Assembly (NCBI RefSeq): GCF_002093745.1
Contig: NZ_MTSB01000013.1
Span: 124,001-188,000 of the forward strand
Direction of reading: 5' to 3'
From: Pseudomonas graminis
GTDB taxonomy: Bacteria; Pseudomonadota; Gammaproteobacteria; Pseudomonadales; Pseudomonadaceae
DNA length: 64,000 nt
Below the pieces are notes generated by a model. That model was not told the DNA's origin. It saw only the letters and a program-made list of their open reading frames with translations, and did no database searches. Positions within the stretch are counted from its first letter, which is position 1; each line of letters starts with the position of its first letter. Made by a program: the position numbers and the translations under genes. Shown piece by piece: positions 43,896-56,239 of the stretch.

Positions 43896-45338
43896 TCAGG
43901 GGATGATGAGTTCCACGGTTTGTTTTTCAAGGGCGTATTTGCGAGCCAGAATATTCCCCAGCACCTTTTTGGCACTGGCTTCGCCATGCACCAGACGGAG
44001 CTGCGCGGGCCACTCTTTCATGCCCGTGACAAACTCGACAAGCTCGGCCTGATCAGCATGAGCTGAATAACCTTTGGCAGTATGAATGCCGGCACGAATA
44101 TCAAAACGCTCGCGATCCAGTTCGACATACCCCCCCAGCGGACCGTGCGCCTGAATGGCCGCGCCTGGCGTCCCCTTGCTCTGGTAACCGACGAACACCA
44201 CATTATGCCGACGGTCGCCCAGCATGGCTTTCAGGTAATTGACGATCCGGCCTCCTGCACACATACCGTTGCCGGCAATGACGATAGCGGGACGTGCCGT
44301 GCTGGCGAGGTAATTGACGGTGCGCAGGTGCTGTTCATGGGTATCGATACCGATCAACTGGTCGAAGCCCAGCGGTTTTCTTCCGACGCCAGACCGAAGC
44401 CGGGCATCGTCGTCCCAATAGTCTTCAAATGCCTGGTAGACCTTCGTGAAACGACTGGCCAGCGGTGAATCGAGAATGATCGGCAACCGCGACCAGTCCC
44501 CAGGCAGAACGTCGCCACCGTCAGGGCCTGCAGAACCCTCGTCAGCATGATTCAGCAGCATCTTGCGGCGCAGAATGTCCTCCAGCTCATAGAGCAATTC
44601 CTGGGTGCGACCGATGCTGAACGCCGGAATCAGAACCGTGCCATTGTCTTCCAGCGCCTTGTCTATGATGCGCTCGAGCCCTTGCTGGCGGGTGCTGCGA
44701 TCTTCATGGAGACGATCGCCATACGTGCTTTCCAGAACCAGGATGTCCGCGCGCTCGGGAGGCTTTGGCGCAGGCAGGAATGGCGTATGACTGGCGCCCA
44801 GATCTCCGGAAAAAACCACGCGTGTGGAACGCCCCTCCAGCGGGTAATGCAGATCGCATTCCACGTACGCAGAACCCAGAATGTGCCCCGCCCGCTGCAA
44901 GCGAACCTTGCAATGCAGCGATTCGCGGTCGATCAGGCTGAACCAGTTATCGAACGGCAGCGCAATGATCCGCTTGTTGATGATGTCCAGGTAACGCCCG
45001 ATCCGTTCGGGATCATGAGCGAAACCGATTTTCAGCATGTCTTCCATGACCAACGGCAGCAGATGAGCACTGGGCTCGCTGCACAGTATCGGCCCCTTGT
45101 AACCCGATGCCAGCAACTCGGGAATGCGCCCGACATGATCGACGCGTACATGTGTCACCAGAAGCGCCCTGATGACCTCTGGATCGAATGCAAACGACAC
45201 TGCCTCACCACGCCCTCCACGCTCCTGAACCGCGCCGCAGTCGATCAACAGACTGCTCGACACATCCATCCGCAGTTGATGACACGAACCCGTGACCGTA
45301 TCGATGGCGCCGTGGTGAATGATTTCAGGATAAGACAT
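43896..45338 (-). CDS. Metallo-beta-lactamase/beta-CASP family RNase-like protein with altered metal motif
   Basis: 480 residues of the CPSF/Ysh1-like bacterial group (RMMBL C-terminus). Seen: GAIDTVTGSCHQLRMDVSSSLLIDCG, motif 2 THVRVDHVGRIP, AGHILGSAYVE (motif 3 His), FSGDLGASHTPF (motif 4 Asp), the beta-CASP LESTYGDRLHE, PAFSIGRTQELLYELE, GNGMCAGGRIVNYL, and GYSAHADQAELVEF. Canonical motif 2 is HxHxDH; here it is His63-Val-Arg65-Val-Asp67-His68, so the second histidine is Arg. The codon is CGC, one transition from CAC. Relatives cut or trim RNA; activity here may be impaired unless the Arg is tolerated. The ATG at 45338 follows AAGG. Confidence 0.87.
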   Translation of the reverse strand: MSYPEIIHHGAIDTVTGSCHQLRMDVSSSLLIDCGAVQERGGRGEAVSFAFDPEVIRALLVTHVRVDHVGRIPELLASGYKGPILCSEPSAHLLPLVMEDMLKIGFAHDPERIGRYLDIINKRIIALPFDNWFSLIDRESLHCKVRLQRAGHILGSAYVECDLHYPLEGRSTRVVFSGDLGASHTPFLPAPKPPERADILVLESTYGDRLHEDRSTRQQGLERIIDKALEDNGTVLIPAFSIGRTQELLYELEDILRRKMLLNHADEGSAGPDGGDVLPGDWSRLPIILDSPLASRFTKVYQAFEDYWDDDARLRSGVGRKPLGFDQLIGIDTHEQHLRTVNYLASTARPAIVIAGNGMCAGGRIVNYLKAMLGDRRHNVVFVGYQSKGTPGAAIQAHGPLGGYVELDRERFDIRAGIHTAKGYSAHADQAELVEFVTGMKEWPAQLRLVHGEASAKKVLGNILARKYALEKQTVELIIP

Positions 45339-45754
45339 GCAAGTACCTTTTGTTGCCATCCTGAATCGGGTGATTGCCACAATCCGGCATCAGGTCTGGA
45401 CCGTAAATTTCGGCGCATTCTGAACGCGAACAACTTATTTTCAAGACTTGACACAGCGCTGTTACAGCAACTGAAATTGTGGCCGAGCATCAATATAACC
45501 GGATACGCCTTTAGAACGGGCACCCTGCTTTAGAAAGGGAATATTCCTACACATCACAGTAAAATCTACCCATCTAACATAGGAATAGACCTACAGTATT
45601 ATAAGTAAGATTTTGGAATAAACAGGAGACGATATTGTTGGAAAGCAGCCTGACACGAAAGTGCCACATGCCGTTCTATCGAGAGGAGGAGAAATCGAAA
45701 AGATGCAAGATCACGTCGTCAGGTCTGCAACCGACGACGCCTGACCGGCTCGGC
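45339..45754. other. 416-bp spacer at the O-antigen locus boundary
   Basis: No gene is recognised. The section from about 45450 to 45640 is AT-rich compared with its surroundings and contains the palindrome GGAATATTCC (45538-45547) and a TAGGAATAGACCTAC stretch around 45580-45594. In other pseudomonads the wzz and O-antigen genes start around here, so this may be a deletion or insertion scar. Confidence 0.5.
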
Positions 45755-45997
45755 TCAGATGGAACGAGCGGAAGACGTACGTTTTTTACGAAAGCTTGCG
45801 ATCCACGCCAAAAACGGACCGATAAGCATGCCCAAGAGCAGCGCAAGCACCACGGGCAAAGCCAAAGGGAGCTCGGGCGCCGACCAGCCAAACAGGTTCA
45901 CGGCAACAGATTGCCGGTTTTCAAGTACAAACACGGTTGTTGCCAAAGCAACGAACAAAACGGCGACGATCAAAATGACTCGTTTGAAGATACGCAT
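45755..45997 (-). CDS. lapA: LapA-domain (DUF1049) small inner-membrane protein
   Basis: 80 residues with two membrane helices (VILIVAVLFVALATTVFVL; LALPVVLALLLGMLIGPFLAWI) flanking ENRQSVAVNLFGWSAPELPL, the DUF1049/YciS signature, and a basic C-terminus (RKKRTSSARS). In E. coli, LapA with LapB controls LpxC and lipid A synthesis; in Pseudomonas the gene sits after ihfB as here. It is 24 nt downstream of ihfB in the same direction. Confidence 0.88.
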   Translation of the reverse strand: MRIFKRVILIVAVLFVALATTVFVLENRQSVAVNLFGWSAPELPLALPVVLALLLGMLIGPFLAWIASFRKKRTSSARSI

Positions 45998-46021
45998 CTG
46001 ATAACCCTTTGGTGGACGGCT

Positions 46022-46318
46022 TTAAAAGCCCTCTTCTTCGTCTTCGTTAACCCGGTCTCGCAGCTCTTTGCCCGGCTTGAAATGCGGGACAAACTTGCCG
46101 TCAAGGCTGACTGACTGCCCGGTCTTCGGGTTACGCCCTACCCGCGGTGCGCGGTAATGCAGAGAGAAGCTGCCGAAACCCCGAATCTCGATTCGGTCAC
46201 CGGTTGCAAGGCACTGAGACATTTGTTCAAGCATGGTCTTGATAGCCAGCTCTACATCCTTGGATGAGAGCAGCCCTTGATGGGTGACAATTCGTTCGAT
46301 CAACTCCGACTTCGTCAT
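46022..46318 (-). CDS. ihfB: Integration host factor beta subunit
   Basis: 98 residues: [59 protein letters not shown] with the DNA-intercalating Pro of the beta arm (GRNPKTG), then [12 protein letters not shown]. With IhfA it bends DNA at specific sites. It lies downstream of rpsA in the usual gammaproteobacterial order. Confidence 0.96.
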   Translation of the reverse strand: MTKSELIERIVTHQGLLSSKDVELAIKTMLEQMSQCLATGDRIEIRGFGSFSLHYRAPRVGRNPKTGQSVSLDGKFVPHFKPGKELRDRVNEDEEEGF

Positions 46319-46624
46319 ATTTTTCCCTTCTTTTTCAAGCAGCTAGATCAGCGCTCCGAAGGTTTTAGCATGACCGGATGAATTTGAACAGCCCATGTAT
46401 TGACTTATGTTCAGAGGTCCCAACCAGGCACAAAGCGTTTACAGCCATGTTACAGCCAAGAAACGCCTGACCCTGCAATGAACTGACAAGGCCTGAGAGG
46501 CTGCTGGAGGGGTTTTACAACCAAAGTGGTAGGCGACAAAGCGGCGAGATTGAAGACCGCGAGGCGTGAAGGACGGGCATAAAAAAGGGCGACCGAAGTC
46601 GCCCTTTTTGTGGTCAAGCAGAAC
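46319..46624. other. 306-bp rpsA-ihfB spacer
   Basis: It contains the rpsA terminator at 46581-46609 and then the presumed ihfB promoter region. On minus a direct repeat GGCTGTAA occurs twice 12 nt apart near 46440-46462. No gene is seen; promoter elements are not clear enough to assign. Confidence 0.55.
46581..46609. terminator. Terminator downstream of rpsA
   Basis: AAAAAA-GGGCGAC-CGAA-GTCGCCC-TTTTT: a 7-bp GC stem with CGAA tetraloop and A/T runs on both sides; it works on minus for rpsA. Confidence 0.95.
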
Positions 46625-48316
46625 TTAGTTCTGTTTTTCCATTTGCGCGCGCAGCAGGTCACCAATGGTGGTTGGACCAGTGCTTTCAGCAACTTCAGGC
46701 TTGCTACGCAGGCTCTGGATTGCTTCTTTCTCGTCTTCAACGTCTTTCGACTTGATGGACAAGCTGATTACGCGGCTCTTGCGGTCAACGCTGATGATCT
46801 TGGCTTCGATCTCTTCGCCTTCTTTCAGAACGTTACGCGCGTCTTCAACGCGGTCACGGCTGATTTCGGAGGCTTTGAGGGTCGCTTCGATGTCGTCGGC
46901 CAGGGTGATGATGGCGCCTTTGGCGTCAACTTCTTTAACGATACCGCGAACGATAGCGCCCTTGTCATTGACAGTGACGTACTCGGAGAACGGATCGCTT
47001 TCCAGCTGCTTGATACCCAGCGAGATACGCTCACGCTCAGGATCAACCGACAGGATCACAGTGTCGAGCTCGTCGCCCTTCTTGAAGCGACGTACGGCTT
47101 CTTCGCCCACTTCGTTCCAGGAGATGTCGGACAGGTGAACCAGACCGTCGATGCCGCCGTCCAGACCAATGAAGATACCGAAATCGGTGATCGACTTGAT
47201 GGTGCCGGAGATTTTATCGCCCTTGTTGAACTGGCCAGAGAAATCTTCCCATGGGTTGGATTTGCACTGTTTGATGCCGAGGGAGATACGACGACGCTCT
47301 TCGTCGATGTCCAGAACCATGACTTCCACTTCGTCGCCAACCTGAACGACTTTCGAAGGGTGGATGTTCTTGTTGGTCCAGTCCATTTCGGAAACGTGTA
47401 CCAGGCCTTCCACGCCTTCTTCCAGCTCTGCGAAGCAGCCGTAGTCGGTCAAGTTGGTTACACGCGCGGTGACGCGAGTGCTTTCCGGGTAACGAGCCTT
47501 GATAGCGACCCACGGGTCTTCACCCAGTTGCTTCAGACCCAGGGAAACACGATTGCGCTCGCGATCGTACTTCAGGACCTTTACATCGATCTCATCGCCA
47601 ACGTTGACGATTTCCGATGGATGCTTGATACGCTTCCAGGCCATGTCGGTGATGTGCAGCAGGCCATCGACGCCACCCAGATCGACGAATGCGCCGTAAT
47701 CGGTGAGGTTCTTGACGATACCTTTGACTTGCTGGCCTTCCTGCAGGGACTCGAGCAGAGCTTCGCGCTCGGCACTGTTCTCGGCTTCCAGGACGCTGCG
47801 ACGGGAAACGACAACGTTGTTGCGCTTCTGGTCCAGCTTGATGACCTTGAACTCGAGCTCTTTGCCTTCCAGGTGAGTCGTGTCACGCACAGGGCGGACG
47901 TCAACCAGAGAACCAGGCAAGAACGCACGGATGCCGTTAACGTCGACAGTGAAGCCGCCTTTAACCTTACCGTTGATAACGCCCTTGACCACTTCTTCAG
48001 CTGCGAAAGCCGCTTCCAGAACGATCCAGCACTCGGCACGCTTGGCTTTTTCGCGGGACAGCTTGGTTTCGCCAAAGCCATCTTCGACCGCGTCCAGCGC
48101 AACGTGAACTTCATCGCCGATCTTGATGGTCAGCTCGCCAGCGTCGTTGTGGAACTGTTCCAGCGGGATGAGGCCTTCAGATTTCAGACCGGCGTGAACC
48201 GTAACCCAACCAGCCTGGTAGTCGATATCCACGATGATAGCGGTGATGATCGAACCGGCCTGAAGGTTGAGGGTCTTTAGGCTTTCTTCAAAAAGTTCTG
48301 CAAAGCTTTCGCTCAT
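46625..48316 (-). CDS. rpsA: 30S ribosomal protein S1
   Basis: 563 residues with six S1 (OB-fold) repeats. Recognisable repeat pieces are [56 protein letters not shown], and [33 protein letters not shown]1 delivers mRNA to the 30S subunit. The ATG at 48316 follows AGGAATTAAA. It is preceded by cmk with a 121-nt gap and followed by a strong terminator. Confidence 0.98.
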   Translation of the reverse strand: MSESFAELFEESLKTLNLQAGSIITAIIVDIDYQAGWVTVHAGLKSEGLIPLEQFHNDAGELTIKIGDEVHVALDAVEDGFGETKLSREKAKRAECWIVLEAAFAAEEVVKGVINGKVKGGFTVDVNGIRAFLPGSLVDVRPVRDTTHLEGKELEFKVIKLDQKRNNVVVSRRSVLEAENSAEREALLESLQEGQQVKGIVKNLTDYGAFVDLGGVDGLLHITDMAWKRIKHPSEIVNVGDEIDVKVLKYDRERNRVSLGLKQLGEDPWVAIKARYPESTRVTARVTNLTDYGCFAELEEGVEGLVHVSEMDWTNKNIHPSKVVQVGDEVEVMVLDIDEERRRISLGIKQCKSNPWEDFSGQFNKGDKISGTIKSITDFGIFIGLDGGIDGLVHLSDISWNEVGEEAVRRFKKGDELDTVILSVDPERERISLGIKQLESDPFSEYVTVNDKGAIVRGIVKEVDAKGAIITLADDIEATLKASEISRDRVEDARNVLKEGEEIEAKIISVDRKSRVISLSIKSKDVEDEKEAIQSLRSKPEVAESTGPTTIGDLLRAQMEKQN

Positions 48317-48437
48317 TTTAATTCCTGTTGATCAAGGGCGAAGAATACGCCCATCTGCCACGCTCCAGACAACGTGGGTTTCGTTCAAGTAAAAGAAAGC
48401 CTGCGGGACTATGACTGGTCTCCCACATGCTTCTTCG

Positions 48438-49127
48438 TCACCCGGCAATATCGCGGAGTGCGATTTCGCTCAGAATGCGTTCAAGCACCTGCTCGATGGA
48501 CAACTCGGTGGAATCCAGCTGTATGGCGTCATGCGCCGGCTTCAGCGGTGCTACCGCTCGCTGGGTGTCGCGCTCGTCGCGCGCACATATCTCATCTAGC
48601 AGACTCGACAGACTAACATCATCACCCTTGGCCTTCAACTGCAAGTAACGTCGACGCGCACGTTCCTCGGCACTCGCGGTGAGGAATACCTTCAGCGGTG
48701 CGTCCGGAAACACGACCGTTCCCATGTCGCGACCGTCGGCGACAAGGCCGGGCTCTTCCTGAAAAGCGCGCTGGCGCAACAGCAGGGCATCGCGTACAGC
48801 CGGCAATGAAGCCACTTGCGAAGCGCCGCTGCCGATCAGTTCATTGCGAATGGCCTGAGTGACGTCTTCACCCTCAAGGATGATGCGCTGCCCCTGCCCT
48901 TCTTTAGTCGCCTCGAACTGAACATCCAGATGAGCGGCAAGGAGCTTGAGTGCTTCCTCGTTGGTCAGGTCCACACCGTGATTGCGCGCGGCGAAGGCCA
49001 GCAAGCGATAAAGGGCACCGGAATCAAGCAGGCACCAACCAAGCTTTCTGGCCAGCAATCCGGCAACGGTGCCTTTTCCCGAACCGCTAGGTCCGTCGAT
49101 GGTAATAACCGGGGGTTTGATCTTCAC
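48438..49127 (-). CDS. cmk: Cytidylate kinase
   Basis: 229 residues: P-loop [25 protein letters not shown], the acceptor-site [49 protein letters not shown], and [16 protein letters not shown]. It phosphorylates CMP/dCMP. The GTG at 49127 follows GAGGA and overlaps the stop of the upstream tyrA-aroA gene (GTGA), so it is translationally coupled. Confidence 0.96.
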   Translation of the reverse strand: MKIKPPVITIDGPSGSGKGTVAGLLARKLGWCLLDSGALYRLLAFAARNHGVDLTNEEALKLLAAHLDVQFEATKEGQGQRIILEGEDVTQAIRNELIGSGASQVASLPAVRDALLLRQRAFQEEPGLVADGRDMGTVVFPDAPLKVFLTASAEERARRRYLQLKAKGDDVSLSSLLDEICARDERDTQRAVAPLKPAHDAIQLDSTELSIEQVLERILSEIALRDIAG

Positions 49128-50728
49128 TTTTTGTCCTCTTGCGCTACACGCATGCCGACTTGAGCGCACAGCGCCAGAAAATGGGGAAACACTGTGGCGG
49201 CATCCGCACCGTTCTGAATACGGATGGGCGCCGAAGCCCGCAACGATGCAACACGAAACGCCATGACGATACGCTGATCACCGCGAGCATCAACCTCGCC
49301 GCCACCGGGCATACCGCCTTCGATAATAATGCCATCCAGCACCGGCTCGACCTCCAGGCCGAGGGCCAGCAACCCGTCGGCCATGAGCCTGATGCATTCT
49401 GTCTCACCAGCTTGCAGCGCCTGTGCGCCGCGCAGAATGGTACGCCCTTCCGCGCACGCTGCGGCAACCATAAGCACAGGAAACGTGTCGATCGCCAGCG
49501 GCACCAGCGCTTCCGGCACATCGACACCTTTCAGCCTGGCCGAACGCACATGCAGGTCCGCAACCGTTTCGCCCGCCAGGACACGAACATTTTGCAGGAC
49601 GATGTCCCCGCCCATCAGGCGCAGGATATCAATGGCACCCTCACACGCAGCGCTGACGCCGACATCCTCCAGCAACAAGTCACACCCTTCGCTGATCGAC
49701 GTGGCGACCAGAAACAGTACCGCGGACGTAACATCGACCGGGCCTTTTATACGGTGACTGACGCCATCCCCGGACCTGATGCGGACATCCTGCTGATCGC
49801 CAGGCACGGTATCTACGCGAGCCCGGTTGGCGAGAATCCTGCCGAAATGCTCGCGAGCCGCACGGGCACGCGTGAAGACGTCCAGCAACTGCGGACCATC
49901 GCCTGCATCCACCGCATCGCGCAGGGCATCAAGGTCACTGCGAAAGGTGTCCAGCGTGCGCAGTACCGCCTCGCGGTTGGCCATGAAGATGTCATGCCAC
50001 ATGGTCGGATCACTGCCTGCAATCCGTGTGAAGTCACGAAAGCCGCCCGCAGCGTACCTGAATATATCGAGGTTTTCGTTACGCTTTGCCAGCGACTCCA
50101 CCAGACCGAACGCCAGCAGGTGCGGGAGATGGCTGGTCGCAGCCAGCACTTCGTCGTGACGCTCGACCTGCATGTGCTCAACGTCGGCGCCCAGCACGGA
50201 CCACAACTGATCGACGACGGCCACCGCGTGCGGATCGGTTTCAGCCAACGGGGTCAGAATGACCTTGTGCCGCCGGAACAAGGCAGCATTGGAGGCTTCG
50301 ACACCGCTCTGCTCGGACCCGGCTATCGGATGCCCCGGCACAAAGCGCGACGGCATCCGACCGAACGCCTGGCGCGCAGCGCGGACCACATTGCCCTTGG
50401 CGCTGCCGACATCGGTCAGGATGGCGCTGCCCAGGTCCAGTGGCGCGAGCAGTGCGAGCAACTTTTCCATCGCCAGAATCGGCACGGCCAGCTGAATCAC
50501 GTCAGCACCGCAACAGGCCACCGCCAGATCGGCCTCGCAGCGATCTACAACACCCAGTTCGACTGCCAGCCTGCGCGACTGCGGATCAAGGTCAACGCCG
50601 ACCACTTCACGGCACAGACCACTCTCGCGCACGCCTTTGGCAAAGGAGCCGCCGATCAACCCGAGACCTACCACCACCAGCCGACCGATCACCGGCCGGG
50701 CAGGCTGTTCTGAAATCACATCAACCAC
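49124..50728 (-). CDS. tyrA: Prephenate dehydrogenase (TyrA) fused to an internally deleted, degenerate EPSP-synthase (AroA) domain
   Basis: 534 residues; the Pseudomonas TyrA-AroA fusion normally has about 740. The TyrA part (1-300) looks intact: [42 protein letters not shown] and [11 protein letters not shown]. The AroA part retains a decayed start ([10 protein letters not shown], residues 317-326, where RVPGDKSISHR is expected) and then jumps to the C-terminal half from about residue 327 ([16 protein letters not shown]). About 200 residues are missing in frame. KESDR is GETEC (441-445) and GDHR is GDQR (483-486), so catalytic Lys, Arg and His are lost. EPSP-synthase activity is very unlikely; prephenate dehydrogenase activity is expected. 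The GTG start follows AGGTG by 7 nt. Confidence 0.88.
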   Translation of the reverse strand: MVDVISEQPARPVIGRLVVVGLGLIGGSFAKGVRESGLCREVVGVDLDPQSRRLAVELGVVDRCEADLAVACCGADVIQLAVPILAMEKLLALLAPLDLGSAILTDVGSAKGNVVRAARQAFGRMPSRFVPGHPIAGSEQSGVEASNAALFRRHKVILTPLAETDPHAVAVVDQLWSVLGADVEHMQVERHDEVLAATSHLPHLLAFGLVESLAKRNENLDIFRYAAGGFRDFTRIAGSDPTMWHDIFMANREAVLRTLDTFRSDLDALRDAVDAGDGPQLLDVFTRARAAREHFGRILANRARVDTVPGDQQDVRIRSGDGVSHRIKGPVDVTSAVLFLVATSISEGCDLLLEDVGVSAACEGAIDILRLMGGDIVLQNVRVLAGETVADLHVRSARLKGVDVPEALVPLAIDTFPVLMVAAACAEGRTILRGAQALQAGETECIRLMADGLLALGLEVEPVLDGIIIEGGMPGGGEVDARGDQRIVMAFRVASLRASAPIRIQNGADAATVFPHFLALCAQVGMRVAQEDKK

Positions 50729-50785
50729 GCGAACACACCTGACAGCCCGGCTGGGCAGAAAACGAACGGATCATGTGCCACACCC

Positions 50786-51880
50786 TCAAAGCACCGCTTT
50801 CGGGTAAGAACCCAGCACCTTCAAGGCCACGGCTTCACTGCTGATTTTCTCCAGCACGGCCTTGACCAGCGGATCCTGGTGATGCCCTACAAAGTCGATG
50901 AAGAACACGTAGGTCCACTTGCCACTGCGCGACGGGCGGGTTTCGATACGGGTCAGGTCCAGACCGCTTTCGTGGAACGGCACCAGTAATTCATGCAGCG
51001 CGCCCGGCTTGTTGCTCATCGAGACAATGATCGAGGTCTTGTCATCGCCGGTAGGCGGGACTTCCTGATTACCGATGATGAGGAAGCGCGTGGAGTTGTC
51101 CGGGCGGTCTTCGATTTTTTCCGCCAGCCGGGTCAGACCATACAGACCTGCGGCCATGTCGCCGGCGATAGCCGCCGAGTTCCACTCGCCCTTTACCCGC
51201 TTGGCCGCCTCGGCATTGCTGGCAACGGCAACCCGCTCGACGTTCGGATAGTGAGCATCCAGCCATTTGCGGCACTGGGCCAACGACTGGGCATGGGAGT
51301 AGATACGCGAGATGCTTTGCGTCTTGGTGCTCTCGCCCACCAGCAAGTGGTGGTGAATGCGCAGCTCGACTTCGCCACAGATGACCATGTCGTGCTCAAG
51401 AAAGCTGTCCAGCGTGTGGTTGACTGCGCCTTCGGTGGAGTTTTCCACCGGGACCACGCCAAAATTCACGGCACCGGCGACCACTTCGCGGAACACTTCG
51501 TCGATGGCCGCCATCGGCAGACTGATGACCGCATGCCCGAAGTGCTTCATGGCCGCAGCCTGAGTAAACGTGCCTTCCGGGCCGAGGTAAGCCACTTTCA
51601 GCGGCTGCTCAAGAGCCAGACAGGAAGACATGATCTCGCGGAACAGACGCGCCATTTCCTCGTTGCTCAACGGCCCACGGTTACGCTCCATGACGCGTTT
51701 GAGGACCGCTGCCTCACGCTCCGGACGATAGAACACCGGCACTTCGCCCTCGGCCAGCGAGGACATTTTCACCCTGGCCACTTCCTGGGCGCAGCGGGCA
51801 CGCTCGCTGATCAGTTCCAGGACCTTTTCATCGAGGCTGTCGATACGGACGCGAAGCGCCTTGAGTTCTTGCTCGGACAT
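50786..51880 (-). CDS. pheA: Bifunctional chorismate mutase/prephenate dehydratase (P-protein)
   Basis: 364 residues. The chorismate mutase domain (1-90) reads LKALRVRIDSLDEKVLELISERARCAQEVARVK. The prephenate dehydratase domain (about 95-270) has VAYLGPEGTFTQAAAMKHFG, GVVPVENSTEGAVNHTLDSF and the TRF motif DNSTRFLIIG. A C-terminal ACT domain (SNKPGALHELLVPFHESGLDLTRIETRPS) should mediate phenylalanine feedback. The ATG overlaps the serC stop by one base. In other pseudomonads hisC2 follows; here the next gene is tyrA after 57 nt. Confidence 0.96.
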   Translation of the reverse strand: MSEQELKALRVRIDSLDEKVLELISERARCAQEVARVKMSSLAEGEVPVFYRPEREAAVLKRVMERNRGPLSNEEMARLFREIMSSCLALEQPLKVAYLGPEGTFTQAAAMKHFGHAVISLPMAAIDEVFREVVAGAVNFGVVPVENSTEGAVNHTLDSFLEHDMVICGEVELRIHHHLLVGESTKTQSISRIYSHAQSLAQCRKWLDAHYPNVERVAVASNAEAAKRVKGEWNSAAIAGDMAAGLYGLTRLAEKIEDRPDNSTRFLIIGNQEVPPTGDDKTSIIVSMSNKPGALHELLVPFHESGLDLTRIETRPSRSGKWTYVFFIDFVGHHQDPLVKAVLEKISSEAVALKVLGSYPKAVL

Positions 51881-52965
51881 CAGCCGTGCTCCTTCTCGAA
51901 GTCTTTCATGTAGGCCACCAATGCATTGACCGCATTGATATCGACCGCGTTGTAGATGGAGGCGCGCATGCCACCGACCGAACGATGGCCTTTCAGGTTG
52001 AGCAGGCCATTCGCGTCGGCGCCCGCCAGGAAAGGCTTGTCGAGGCGGTCGTCGGCCAGGCGGAACGGCACGTTCATCCACGAACGGTCCGGCTTGTTGA
52101 TCGGGTTGCTGTACAGCCCGCTGGCGTCGATGAAGTCATACAGCGTGCGCTGCTTGATGTCATTGAGCTTGCCAATCGCCTCGACGCCGCCCTGCTCCTT
52201 CAGCCATTCGAAGACCAGCCCTGACAGGTACCAGGCCAGGGTTGGCGGCGTGTTGTACATCGAGCCGTTGTCGGCAGCGACCTTGTAGTTGAGCATGGTC
52301 GGGCACAACGATCGCGCACGACCCAGCAGGTCCTCGCGAATGATCACGACCACAATACCGCTCGGCCCGATGTTTTTCTGGGCACCGGCGTAGATCATGC
52401 CGAAGCGTGAAATGTCCACTGGACGCGAGAGGATGTCCGAAGACATGTCGGCGACCAGCGGCACGTCACCGGTTTCCGGAATCCAGTTGAATTCCAGGCC
52501 ACCGATGGTCTCGTTCGGCGCGTAGTGAACGTAGGCCGCGTCTTTGGACAGCTTCCATTCGTTCTGGCCGGGGATGGCGAAGTAATCATAGGCCTTGGCG
52601 CTGGCGGCAACGTTGACTGCGCCATAACGCGACGCTTCTTCAATAGCCTTCTGCGACCAGATACCGGTGTCGATGTAGTCGGCCTTGCCGCCTTCGGGCA
52701 GCAGGTTCAAGGCAATCTGTGCGAACTGCTGGCTGGCGCCGCCTTGCAGGAACAACACCTTGTAATTAGAAGGAATGGACAGCAGGTCGCGCAGATCCTG
52801 CTCGGCCTTGGTGGCGATGGAGACGAACTCGTCACTGCGGTGACTCATCTCCATGACAGACAGGCCTTTGCCGTGCCAGTCGAGGAGCTCCGCCTGGGCA
52901 CGCAGCAGAACAGCTTCAGGAAGCGCAGCAGGACCTGCGCAGAAGTTAAAGGCTCGCTTGCTCAT
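51880..52965 (-). CDS. serC: Phosphoserine aminotransferase
   Basis: 361 residues. FNFCAGPAALPEAVLLRAQ, LFLQGGASQQFAQIALNLL, the PLP lysine in IYAGAQKNIGPSG, and GHRSVGGMRASIYNA are diagnostic. It makes phosphoserine (serine and, in some bacteria, pyridoxine pathways). First of the overlapping chain serC-pheA-tyrA-cmk. Confidence 0.97.
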   Translation of the reverse strand: MSKRAFNFCAGPAALPEAVLLRAQAELLDWHGKGLSVMEMSHRSDEFVSIATKAEQDLRDLLSIPSNYKVLFLQGGASQQFAQIALNLLPEGGKADYIDTGIWSQKAIEEASRYGAVNVAASAKAYDYFAIPGQNEWKLSKDAAYVHYAPNETIGGLEFNWIPETGDVPLVADMSSDILSRPVDISRFGMIYAGAQKNIGPSGIVVVIIREDLLGRARSLCPTMLNYKVAADNGSMYNTPPTLAWYLSGLVFEWLKEQGGVEAIGKLNDIKQRTLYDFIDASGLYSNPINKPDRSWMNVPFRLADDRLDKPFLAGADANGLLNLKGHRSVGGMRASIYNAVDINAVNALVAYMKDFEKEHG

Positions 52966-53019
52966 ATCCACTCTCGTCAAATACGTTGGGTCTGTACGCG
53001 CTTGTTTCTGGATGCTGCA

Positions 53020-53130
53020 TCACGGGCTGAGCGCCCGTGACAGGAATTCCGATCCGACTCAGGCGGGCCGAATGCCGCAAGGGCTGGACTTGCCGGCGAT
53101 GCAGATGCAATCACAGACGAGCCAGCCCTT
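53020..53130. other. Two stem-loops in the gyrA-serC spacer
   Basis: TCACGGGC-TGAGC-GCCCGTGA (53020-53040) is a perfect 8-bp stem. AAGGGCTGG (53079-53087) can pair with CCAGCCCTT (53122-53130). Neither has a T-run on the minus strand, so these are mRNA-end or attenuation structures rather than standard terminators. Confidence 0.5.
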
Positions 53131-53149
53131 ACCTGATTGACGTTACCAC

Positions 53150-55936
<2,787 letters not shown>

Positions 55937-56239
55937 GAGAAGCCTGATTCCTTTTTCTGGTGAAACCTCGTAAACCCATTCGGGGTGTACGAAGCTCGCC
56001 GCTGCCAGCATTTGCAGGGCAGCGACTTACGACAAATCAACGAGTTATGCCATGAATCTACGCAGCGTGGGCGACCACTGTCAGTGTCCCCGGAAACCGC
56101 CGGATGTTACCACAATCGCCGAGGCGCTCACATCCTTTGCAGGCGCTGAAAGCGAGCCACCGACGCATAAGTCGCCTGAGAGACGCTTACAGGCCCGCGC
56201 AGCCGCTTTGGCCACACGGCGGCGCACACGGTGCGTTGA
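55937..56239. other. 303-bp spacer upstream of gyrA
   Basis: The gyrA leader and promoter region, minus strand. A small hairpin GCTGCC/GGCAGC lies at 56001-56023. TAGATT and CATAAC near 56050-56060 are possible -10 elements without convincing -35 partners. No gene is seen. Confidence 0.5.

Noticed and set aside
45635..46114. A 159-codon plus-strand frame over the lapA/ihfB boundary
   Set aside because: It runs antisense to lapA and ihfB and shows no domain; the minus-strand genes are clear.
46610..48280. A 556-codon open frame on plus, opposite rpsA
   Set aside because: Shadow of the S1 repeats; its apparent internal repetition simply mirrors the six S1 domains on the other strand.
49139..50713. 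A 524-codon open frame on plus, opposite tyrA-aroA
   Set aside because: Antisense shadow; the minus-strand TyrA motifs are unambiguous.
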